Assembly: GCA_026391355.1 (NCBI GenBank)
Contig: JAPLDH010000047.1
Span: 167,925-231,924, forward strand
Length of the DNA stretch: 64,000 nt
Source: Bacteroidota bacterium
Lineage (GTDB): Bacteria > Bacteroidota > Bacteroidia > Bacteroidales > FEN-979
Direction of reading: 5' to 3'
The notes under the pieces were generated by a model. It was not told the origin of the DNA. It saw nothing but the letters and a program-made list of their open reading frames with translations, and ran no database searches. Shown piece after piece: positions 54,001 to 62,000 of this stretch. Position numbers and translations under genes: made by a program. How positions within the stretch are numbered: position 1 is the stretch's first letter; every line of letters begins with the position of its first letter.

Positions 54001-55953
54001 GCGTTTTCCTTCACACTCTTCGCAAAGGATCTCAACATCACCCATGAAGTGCATCCCGATTTCAATATAACCGGCACCCTGACATTCTTCACAACGCCCA
54101 CCCGGTGTGTTGAAGGAAAAATGGGTCTTTCCGAGCCCCATCTCCTTTGAGAGCGGTTGACCGGCAAAGATGTCGCGGATGAAGTCAAACAGACCGGTAT
54201 AAGTAGCCGGATTACTCCGGGGAGTGCGTCCAATAGGAGACTGATCAATGCTGATCACTTTGGAAATCTTTTCGAATCCTTCAATGGAACTAAACAGACC
54301 GGGCGGTTCATTAGCGCCGTGTAAAATATGCCTGAGATATTTCCCCAGGATATCAAGTGTCAATGTGGATTTCCCGGCGCCGGAAACCCCGGTTACAACA
54401 TTCAATGATTCAAGCCTGAACTCAACATCAATATTTTTTAGATTATGCTCCTTAGCACCGTTAATCTTAAGGATGCCTTTTCCCGGACGTCTGTTTGAAG
54501 GAATTGGAATTTTTTCAAGCCCGGACAAAAAAGATAATGTTCTGCTTTTCCTGATCTCTTCCATTGGCAAACCGGCAATCGCAGAAGCGGAAAGATTCTG
54601 TAATACCCTTCCTCCGTTGATCCCTGCTCCGGGACCCATATCTATCAGCCAGTCAGCCCGCCGGATAATATCCTCCTCATGTTCTACAACAATCACTGTA
54701 TTCCCCTGGTCCCGGAGATCTTCAAGCACCCCCAGAAGCTTCTCCGAGTCATGGGAATGCAAACCAATGGAAGGTTCATCAAACAGATAGAGAAGTCCCG
54801 TTAACCCCGTACCTGCCTGCAAGGCAAGCCGCAATCGCTGGGCTTCCCCTTCCGATAACGTAGTGGATTCCCGGTCAGGACTGAGATAACCCAACCCCAG
54901 CTTTTGGATCATCCCGATACGTTTGCTGATTTGTTCAATAATAGGTGAACTGATCTCTTTGCCTTGTCCTTGTCCTGAAAAAGCCATCCCGCTCAGAACT
55001 TCCTGAAGCATATTCATCTGCATGGCAGAGAGTTCCGCAATGTTCCATCCATTGACCCTTACGGATAATGCATCTGGGTTGAGACGTGCGCCATTGCAAA
55101 CAGAACACAGGGTAGTTCTCACAAAGCGGAGGATATTTTTATTTCGTTCCCGCTTCAGGATGGTTTCCATAACCGGGATAATTCCTTTATAATATCCAAG
55201 TTCACGGGGTTTGGCAGTGATCCCTGTCCATCGCATTCTCGATTCAAGCGTGTGCTTTCCAAAAGGGATCTCCAGTTTATTACTCCCGTAAAGGATGATA
55301 TTTTGCTGCTCCGGGGTCATCTCCTTCCAGGGGATGTCGATCGTGAAACCTTCTGACCGGCAAACCTGGTCAAGGACATCGAGAGTAACCTGGGAATAGA
55401 TGATGTATCCGTTTGGAGCTGTGATAACAAAGGCCCCATCACGGATGGATTTTTCGGGGTTGGCAATCAGCATTTCAGGATCCAGCCTGTCTTCCACGCC
55501 AAGCCCTTTGCAATGAGGACAGGCTCCGGAAGGAGAGTTGAATGAGAAAAGGCTGCGGTCTATCGCAAATCCGGGATGCGGATTTTCTGCGGACCCTGTC
55601 CTTGCAAACAGGAGTCGCAGAAAATCATAAATTTCACTCAGTGTTCCTACAGTTGACCGGGGATTCCGCTGAACCGATTTCCGGTCAACAGAGATTGCAG
55701 GAGATAACCCTTCAATCCGTTCAACATCCGGTCGTTTAAGTTTTCCCAAAAATTGACGGGCATGGAAGGATAAAGAACCTAAAAACCGGTTGCCTGCCTC
55801 TTTGTATAGGACATCGAATACCAAAGAGGATTTGCCTGACCCTGAAACCCCGGTGACAACTATGAGTTGATTTTTGGGAAAAGCAAGGCTGACCGAACAA
55901 AGATTGTTTTCGGTTGCATTAATGATCTCTATGGAAGGAGGGTTTGTGGGCAT
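51067..55953 (-). CDS. tandem UvrA-like protein with four ABC ATPase cassettes
   Basis: 1628 residues from the ATG at 55953 (the ORF also allows a TTG 15 bases earlier). It is two UvrA-like halves in one chain, about twice the length of standard UvrA. Four Walker A motifs (GVSGSGKSS or GVSGAGKST) lie near residues 35, 520, 875 and 1350, with signature motifs LSEGEAQRLRLA, LSGGEAQRIKLA, LSAGEAQRLKLA and LSGGEAQRLLLG. Zinc-type cysteine pairs occur in both halves (CPHC, CEECQ/CEEC; CNEC, CDSC/CEKC). In both halves the UvrB-binding domain and first zinc cysteine pair are absent: RLLFAR runs within about 20 residues into LFSFN-x-GAC. This is the architecture of class II/III UvrA proteins, which may act in drug tolerance or specialised repair rather than with UvrB. 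Confidence 0.93.
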   Translation of the reverse strand: MPTNPPSIEIINATENNLCSVSLAFPKNQLIVVTGVSGSGKSSLVFDVLYKEAGNRFLGSLSFHARQFLGKLKRPDVERIEGLSPAISVDRKSVQRNPRSTVGTLSEIYDFLRLLFARTGSAENPHPGFAIDRSLFSFNSPSGACPHCKGLGVEDRLDPEMLIANPEKSIRDGAFVITAPNGYIIYSQVTLDVLDQVCRSEGFTIDIPWKEMTPEQQNIILYGSNKLEIPFGKHTLESRMRWTGITAKPRELGYYKGIIPVMETILKRERNKNILRFVRTTLCSVCNGARLNPDALSVRVNGWNIAELSAMQMNMLQEVLSGMAFSGQGQGKEISSPIIEQISKRIGMIQKLGLGYLSPDRESTTLSEGEAQRLRLALQAGTGLTGLLYLFDEPSIGLHSHDSEKLLGVLEDLRDQGNTVIVVEHEEDIIRRADWLIDMGPGAGINGGRVLQNLSASAIAGLPMEEIRKSRTLSFLSGLEKIPIPSNRRPGKGILKINGAKEHNLKNIDVEFRLESLNVVTGVSGAGKSTLTLDILGKYLRHILHGANEPPGLFSSIEGFEKISKVISIDQSPIGRTPRSNPATYTGLFDFIRDIFAGQPLSKEMGLGKTHFSFNTPGGRCEECQGAGYIEIGMHFMGDVEILCEECEGKRFKKEPLEVFYKGKNVAEILEMPISEAVDFFADQPRVFAILKVLNDLGVGYLKLGQRSSTLSGGEAQRIKLASELARPQAPHTLYILDEPTTGLHQADVSRLLHAFEGLINKHHTVIVVEHHLGLIAAADHIIDLGPESGDHGGYLVVTGTPEEILTCPESHTAKVLRDYLVRNSSPSPILFNNKEKGQGVEFFNPGISFKGVSTHNLQNVDIFIPYNKITVITGVSGSGKSSFAFDTLYAEANNRFLESFSTYIRTQAGINERPDFTEVTGLTPVLAVDQKLLTGNARSTVGTFTGILDLYRLLFSRIGISASGPTPVLSSLFSFNHQHGACNECKGLGYITVCDPDRLITYPDKSLFEGAMDGSKTGKFYGDPHGQYIATLKAAGIHSGIDFLKPWSALSDSEKEIAWSGTGNTEFEVSWEYQRDKLKGVHSFRGKWQGLAKLVQGEYERKHADHRGQGMMSLMKQITCPSCKGARINREALVYSISGKNISELSGLSVSDSLEFFRDLKSGLNALPARIASQIISSILKQLETIADIGLPYITLDRNSATLSAGEAQRLKLAGQISTGLTGLTYVLDEPTLGLHPKDTAQLIEKIRLLRDSGNTIVIVEHDRDVILSADHIIDMGPGAGKNGGKIIATGTPSEIMANPDSLTGKHLARKTVVHFSHNRTLKEGLYIQNAFVHNLKGFNLNIPAGGIILVTGVSGSGKSSLVNDLIYESWKNNKPVGCDRISGFNHFQQIVSVGQKSNFTGSAGITATFTGVFDRIRDIFAATDDAKRINLNRNYFSFHNREGRCDSCEGNGKIRISMDFLSDIWVVCEKCNGKRFNDPVLSCNYKGKSIADILDMTFSEALIFFHDHKILSGLFKMIEETGIGYLSLGQSLESLSGGEAQRLLLGSELLKPVRGNTLFLFDEPSTGLHFDDIHYLVEIFHRLADQGNTLLIIEHDPEICCHADWVIEFGPEGGRKGGYNIFSGKY

Positions 55954-56172
55954 AATTGGTAGAAGCAAAAATGAAAAGCAAAATTAACTCCTGACAATTT
56001 GGAAATGTAAAAATAGTATATTTTGGAAAGATTTGGGAAAAGAACAAAAAACCAAATACCATGACCTACAATTTCATTCTGGATAATTTTTTTCATTATT
56101 TGCCTTTTCACGCACAAGAATTTAATCATTGTATTTCCTTAATTTTTACATATAACAATCAATCAAACAACT

Positions 56173-57816
56173 ATGAAAACAAAATCTACCCTGTTAATTT
56201 GCATGATATTTTTGCTTAATGTATCATGCCTGATGGCCCAATGCGGAGGCGGTTCCACCTCATGCATGCCTGTAAAATCCGGAAACGTTGCACTTTATTT
56301 CGACTCTGATGTAGTGATTAATGATCTGTGACCCCAGTACCAACGAAATGTAAATATCAGTGTAGCCTTTAATGGATGGCTCTTTGCTGTTTGTACATAT
56401 GCTACTGCCTCGTCGTATGGAATGATTACCATGAAATCTATTGATAACGGGGTAACCTGGACGGTATTCAGTACGTATGATTTCGGAACGCCAGCGCAAC
56501 AGACTTCAGTGGATATTGTTGCCGCCGGTACTACGGCTGCCGACTTTAAAATCTTTATTTCCGGAGTCAGGCATAACATCGGAGTTAATTATGTTGCATG
56601 GGTTGACCGGCTTGATCCAAATACAGGCATGTATGAAGACGAGATATTAAGTGAATCCTGGACGGGACAGATCATGGATATAAAAATTGCTTCCGATTAT
56701 CTTTATCCTGCACAGGGCGCAAGCCCATATAGCTTGGGAGTGCTTTTTTCCAAACGTTCAACCTACGACTCAATTATCTTTTATTCTTCGGGCGATGGTG
56801 GAATGAGTGTCGGGAACAGGTATGCGCTGACTGCAACAGGATTATACTGCAATAAAGTTGCTCTTTCCTTTGGCACCTGCAGCAATTGGTTTAACGGAAG
56901 ATATTTTGCAGCATGGGAGGAATTTGAAAATTCGGTCACCAAATACGGACATATTTATACATCTCATTCAAATCCCTCTTTTAACAGTCATTTTACGAAT
57001 AAACTGAGCCTGGACAGTGTTTCGGGTGACATCAACGTTATAAATTATTGCCGCACGCCGTCTATCGCAACCATGTTCAATAACGCTCTTGACAATGCAA
57101 ACACGGACCTTACCGAGATCGTTCTCTTCGACAGGCAATATACCAGTTATGATTTGGATGTACTCGGTTATTACAATGAATTTGTTCCTTCTTCCACGGA
57201 AAACAATAACTGGCTTCCACTTCTGATAGAAAACACATCTGATTATTCTATCGAAGGCGAGATCAATTTCGATCCTGCCTATAACAATTTTCTTGTGACC
57301 TATTTTGACTCAACACTCATGAATCTTCCCTATATTGTACACCATCTTGATATGACGCTACCGAATGACTGGATCACTATCAACCCGGGATATAACGACA
57401 ACAGCAATCTGGTGAATCCTTTCCCAAAAGTTGAAATCAATCCTGTGTATAACCAGGCTGCCAATGTGTGGGCAGGCGAACGTCCCGGACTGATAGGAGA
57501 AGCTACGTATGATGCGGAATATTTACCGACGGGTATTGGAGAAGTACATCAATTGGGGCTGTCAAATCTTGAAGGCGCTTTTCCGAATCCCTGCAATATT
57601 TTTACAAAGATCAGATTTAATTTGAACCGGACGGAAACAGTTAACGTCAAAGTATTTAATGTTTTCGGACAAAATGTAGCTGAAGAGAACCAAACCTGTG
57701 GTTCAGGGAAAACGGACATGACCTTAGATGTAAGTTCTCTTCCCTGCGGAAATTATATTTACCGCTTCACAGCGGGTGATTTTATTTCATCAGGTAGCAT
57801 TGCCGTTATGAGATAA
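56173..57816 (+). pseudogene. exported T9SS protein gene interrupted by an in-frame TGA
   Basis: The frame from ATG 56173 gives a normal signal peptide (MKTKSTLLICMIFLLNVSC LMAQ) and 52 residues, then TGA at 56329-56331, then an uninterrupted 494 codons in the same frame that end in a sorting domain (GAFPNPCNIFTKIRFNL to IYRFTAGDF). The first in-frame ATG after the stop is at 56422 and would lack the signal. The residue at the stop is probably Trp (TGG to TGA). Middle segments such as MITMKSIDNGVTWTVFSTYD suggest a beta-propeller-like or BNR-like exported protein. A nonsense mutation, a sequencing error, or read-through are the choices; a decaying gene is likeliest. Confidence 0.75.
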
Positions 57817-57895
57817 CGTTACAAATACCTGATCAAATGTAGAAATAATAAATAGCATGATGCCAGGAAAAACTGACTAAAGACTGCCTGATGCA

Positions 57896-58516
57896 TCAAA
57901 AAAGATCAATATCTGTGGCTTTATCTATCAGAAATTTCTTTATTTCATCCTCATGGATGGGAGGGATGAGATATTCGATGGGTTCGGTATGATCAATATC
58001 TTTATGAAAAGCCAATTGCTCGCGAAATAATTTACCAGAGAATTGTGAGCCGAAAATAATTTCAGATTCTCTGCATATATCCCGTATTGAATAATGATAT
58101 TTCAAAATAAAAAACAGGTCAACATAATCTTTCCATTTCGCCCTGCGTCCAAGCGCAAAAGCTTTCATAGATGCAAGTGACAATAATGTTGGAATCGTTA
58201 TAAATGAATCAACTTTTACCGGATGTTTTATGGGATAAGGAAAGTGAAAAAATGTAACTTTTATATTATTTATTTGCAGATGAAGCTGATTATAATCTTC
58301 GAAAACAGGAATCTTTTTAAAAGGAATTTGAAGTAATTTCCCTTTTATCCTGTATTTCACAAGGGCAGAAGGAGAAAACAGGTCGAAATCGATGGATCTT
58401 CTGTGTCCCAGATGAAGTGCAATGGCTGTACCTCCAACCATATAAAATGATCGTTGAAAGTTTTTTATGTGAGGCAAAAGTTCAACCTGGTTTTTATCAA
58501 ATATCTCAGTGTGCAT
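57896..58516 (-). CDS. AbiEii/DUF1814-type nucleotidyltransferase, probable toxin
   Basis: A 206-residue protein with the minimal nucleotidyltransferase signature MVGGTAIALHLGHRRSIDFDLFS: GG-T-A near residue 28, and HRRS-x-D-x-D with the paired catalytic aspartates. This matches the AbiEii/AbiGii toxin family; known members modify tRNA acceptor ends with nucleotides and arrest growth, and some abort phage infection. Later, KAFALGRRAKWKDYVDLFFIL is the second conserved block. The start overlaps the small upstream gene by 11 bases, as in a toxin-antitoxin pair. Toxin function is inferred from family and layout. Confidence 0.83.
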   Translation of the reverse strand: MHTEIFDKNQVELLPHIKNFQRSFYMVGGTAIALHLGHRRSIDFDLFSPSALVKYRIKGKLLQIPFKKIPVFEDYNQLHLQINNIKVTFFHFPYPIKHPVKVDSFITIPTLLSLASMKAFALGRRAKWKDYVDLFFILKYHYSIRDICRESEIIFGSQFSGKLFREQLAFHKDIDHTEPIEYLIPPIHEDEIKKFLIDKATDIDLF

Positions 58517-58787
58517 ATCGTTTGAAAAGAAGTGTAAAATAGTTTATCGTCAATTCGTGGAAGTTGCCCTTTCTACGGTCACTTAAATTTATCGAATTAA
58601 AGAAGATTTCTGCAACTTTTTTTATCCCCATCAATTGGAACAATTGTTTTACAGCATAGAGATCTCCGTAATTTAAAATGGTTTCCACCAGGAACTCAGC
58701 GCTGATGTCTTCTTTTTTATCCTCGGGAGTGTACCAGAAAAGGCTCTTGTTTTTGCGTATAAATGCTTTTATTTCAGGACTGTTCAT
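58506..58787 (-). CDS. small helical protein, probable partner of the AbiEii-type toxin
   Basis: 93 residues, mostly helical, starting MNSPEIKAFIRKNKSLFWY and with an LVETILNYGDLYAVKQLFQLMG block. It resembles the short DUF6922-like proteins often found just before AbiEii genes rather than the larger AbiEi antitoxins with a winged helix. It is upstream of and overlaps the toxin gene, so it would be translated first, as for antitoxins. I could not identify a DNA-binding motif. Confidence 0.65.
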   Translation of the reverse strand: MNSPEIKAFIRKNKSLFWYTPEDKKEDISAEFLVETILNYGDLYAVKQLFQLMGIKKVAEIFFNSINLSDRRKGNFHELTINYFTLLFKRYAH

Positions 58788-58894
58788 TGTGAAATCGTAA
58801 TCAATATCTATTTTCTTTCACTTAAAAGTGGTTTTTAAAACAAAGGTAATGAATTTTCTGAAAACTTCATAATGTGGGAAAGGGTATTCCTGGA

Positions 58895-58975
58895 ATAGTG
58901 AACAGTTCGCAGGTTACAGTTAACGTTTAGCAGTAGAAACTAACCATTGACTGCTGACTTCCGACTGTGGATTGC
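58895..58975. repeat. low-complexity intergenic word repeats
   Basis: AGTGAACAGTTCGCAGGTTACAGT, then TTTAGCAGTAGAAACT and TTGACTGCTGACTTCCGACTG: short variant words as in the other word-built gaps. It lies between the terminator of the giant protein gene and the toxin pair. Confidence 0.45.
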
Positions 58976-58981
58976 CTGATA

Positions 58982-59016
58982 CAAAAAAAACCGTCCTTTC
59001 GAGACGGTTTTTTTTA
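58982..59016. terminator. bidirectional terminator after the giant T9SS protein gene
   Basis: AAAAAAAACCGTC, a 7-base loop (CTTTCGA), and GACGGTTTTTTTT. The stem has A and T runs on both sides, 16 bases past the stop codon at 59032. Confidence 0.82.
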
Positions 59017-59031
59017 TAGAGGTTCCGGGTT

Positions 59032-62000
59032 TTATTTATTCCGGATCATCTTGATGGAACGGAACAGTTTTGTGCCCTGGTCTTCCAGTTTGAGTGTTGC
59101 TGTATAAACACCCGGGGCAAGACTGTTTGCATCGAAACTAAAGGAATGATTGCCTTTGGTTTGAGGTTCGTTCACCAGTGTTTTTACACTTTGTCCGAGG
59201 AGGTTATGGATCTCCAGGTTAACCTTGCCGTCGAATGGCAGTGAGTAAACGATCAGGGTCTGACCGGTGAATGGGTTCGGATGATTTTCAAGGGTCATCT
59301 TATCAGAAGTTGGTTGTTCCTGGATCCCGATTGCCGAAGCGCTGATCTCATCAATACTCAGCAGGGCATCGGGGATTACCTTGTAATCTTCACCGGCAAG
59401 TTCATTCAACTGATCAGCAGCGAGTGAGAAACGGATGGTCTTGTCGTCCCCGAACTTAGAAGTTGTTTTGAGTCTGAGCATAACCATGTTGTCAAATGCT
59501 GCCAGATTCAGCGGCATCAGTGCATTCCATCCAATTCTCAGTTCATCACCTGAAGCAGCCCAATCCAGTTCACCCTGGTTGTCATTCATATATACACCTT
59601 TGATTTCTACAAGATCATCGGGGAAATTCATGATCAATGAGATCGCTGTCACCTTTGTGGCGGCAACCACATGTATCGGTAACTCGAATTCCTGATCACT
59701 TCCAATTTTCCTGGTATTACCATAGGTAAGGTGCAGGTTGGCGCTTGCAGATTTTGCACCATCAGGGAGATAACTCCCGTTGAAGTCACCGGTACTCTGT
59801 GCATACAGGTCTACAGTTAGATTCGTGCCATTCAGTATGGTATTGATATCTTTAATGTCACGTCTGTAATCACCATTATTCAGGATCACGCTGTCAGCTT
59901 TATAGTATGACCAGGGTCCCCTGTCGAACCAGGGGTAATAATTAGAAGGTGGACTCCCTCCATTTACAAAGTACTGCTGGATGTGTAAAGCATCATTTGC
60001 CGTAATCGTGTAGTTTGGCTGGTCCTGATTACCATTACCATATACATCTCCTGCCAGGAACTGGACATGTTGGATAGAATAAGCAGAGGTAATCCATGTA
60101 TTAGCCTGGCATGCATCGGTTGAATTGACACTACCTGCTACCTTATTGTTATTTGAGATCACAATCTTATAATTGCCATCACAGATACCGGTAAATTGAT
60201 AATATCCTACTGAATTTGTGATTGAAGAAGAACCAACAGTATTTCCCAGAGCATCAGTCAATGTAATTGTAACATTGGTCATGTAGGATTTATCGAAGTT
60301 ATTGTACCTCATCTGTCCGCTGATTGCATGCCTGGCTTTTGCCGTTACTTTCACCGAATTACTTTCCAGCGGACAGGCTTTAGCACCGGTTGTAGAGATA
60401 GCTACACGGCGGAACCATGTATCCGTAGTCAGTGAAGTGGGTTGATAAGTAAGAGCAGTTGCCCCTGAAATATCACCGAAACCAGTTGTTCCTCCAACAG
60501 TGCTGTTTTGCCACTGGTAAGTTATCGGGCCATCGCCTGATCCACCGGATATCGATGTCAACAATGTTGGTGTTTCGCCACTGCAAATGGTTTGATCGCC
60601 GGCGATTGCGCCGGAGGTCAGGTTGTTGACCAAAACAATCGATGCATTTGACAGATCGATACAGGTAACAGTATGCCATGTTGAGAATACAAACCTGCGA
60701 TACCATGAATCCTGGGTCAGCGCTGAGGGCTGGTAGGTCTCATTGGTAGCATTTGCAATATCGCCGAAACCGGAAGAACTACCCGCAGTGCTCGATTGCC
60801 ATTGATAGGTAACAATTCCTGCATAAGTCGGAGCCGTAGTGGAAATCAGTGCCGCCGGTACTGTAGAGTTGCAGATGGTTTGATCATTGCCTACAACACC
60901 TGCCGTAACATAGTTGACATACACCGTTGCAACATTAGAGGTGGCCTGTGTACAGCCGTGACCTGTTGCAGTGACAAGGACCCTATAGTAGGTCGTCACA
61001 GTGAGTGAAGGAGTAGTATAGCTGTTAGTATTGAAACCGACATCCTCCCATGGTCCGGAAGAAGATGTACCGGATTGCCACTCATAATTCAGTGATGGAG
61101 TACCTGCAGAAGCTGTTACTGTCAAGAGTTGGATTCCATTTGTGCAAATGGTGGCATTCGATGGATTGGAAGTGATGGTCGGATCATTTACCACAGTTAC
61201 AGTAGCAGTATTGGATTTTGCCTGGTCACAACCATTTCCTCCTGCGGTTACCAACACCCTGAATTGTGTGGTAGTGGTCAAAGCAGGAGTAGTATAGGTA
61301 GAATTGGTCGCTACTCCCAAACCATCCAGCCAGTTTATACCATCATTATATTGCCACATGTAATGAAGTTCAGGTGTACCTCCTGTGGCAGTAACCGACA
61401 GATCCTGTGTGCCTCCGGAACAGATCGGATCACCGTCCGATGGATCAGAGGTGATGATCGGATCGGAAACAACCGTCACTTTAGTTGCGGGAGATGTTGT
61501 AGCCTGGTCACAACCATTACCACCTGCTGTAATCAGAACTCTGTACCATGTATTTGTTGTCAGACCTGCTGTTGTATATCCTGTTCCTGTACCCACATTG
61601 CTCCAGGTGTCTGTACCATTTGGACTCTTTTGCCATTGATAACTCAGCGAAGGAGTACCACCGGATGCAGATACCGTCAGATCCCATGTACCTCCGGTAC
61701 AGATGGTTCCATCTGAAGGAAGCGATGTAATTGTAGGATCAGATACCACGGTTACTGTTGCATAAGCTGATGCCTGATTGCAATCGCTGCCGGTGGCAGA
61801 GATCAATACTCTGTAATCAGTGGTAGTTGATAATGTTGTAGTTGTATAAGAAGTACTGGTAGAAGTACCCGGAGCATTTTGCCATGTCCCGTTCAGGTAT
61901 TGCCATTGATAAGTAAGCAATGGTGTTCCTCCTGAAGCAGAAACCATCAGGTTCTGTGTTCCTCCGCTGCAGATTGTTGCATCGGAAGGTGACGATGTTA

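Noticed and set aside
56329..56331. TGA as selenocysteine codon
   Set aside because: The position fits Trp, no cysteine-type active site is near, and no obvious hairpin follows; nonsense mutation or error is simpler.
61129..61716. plus-strand ORF of 195 codons rich in Cys and Gly
   Set aside because: Antisense to the Ig-like repeat array; low-complexity composition.
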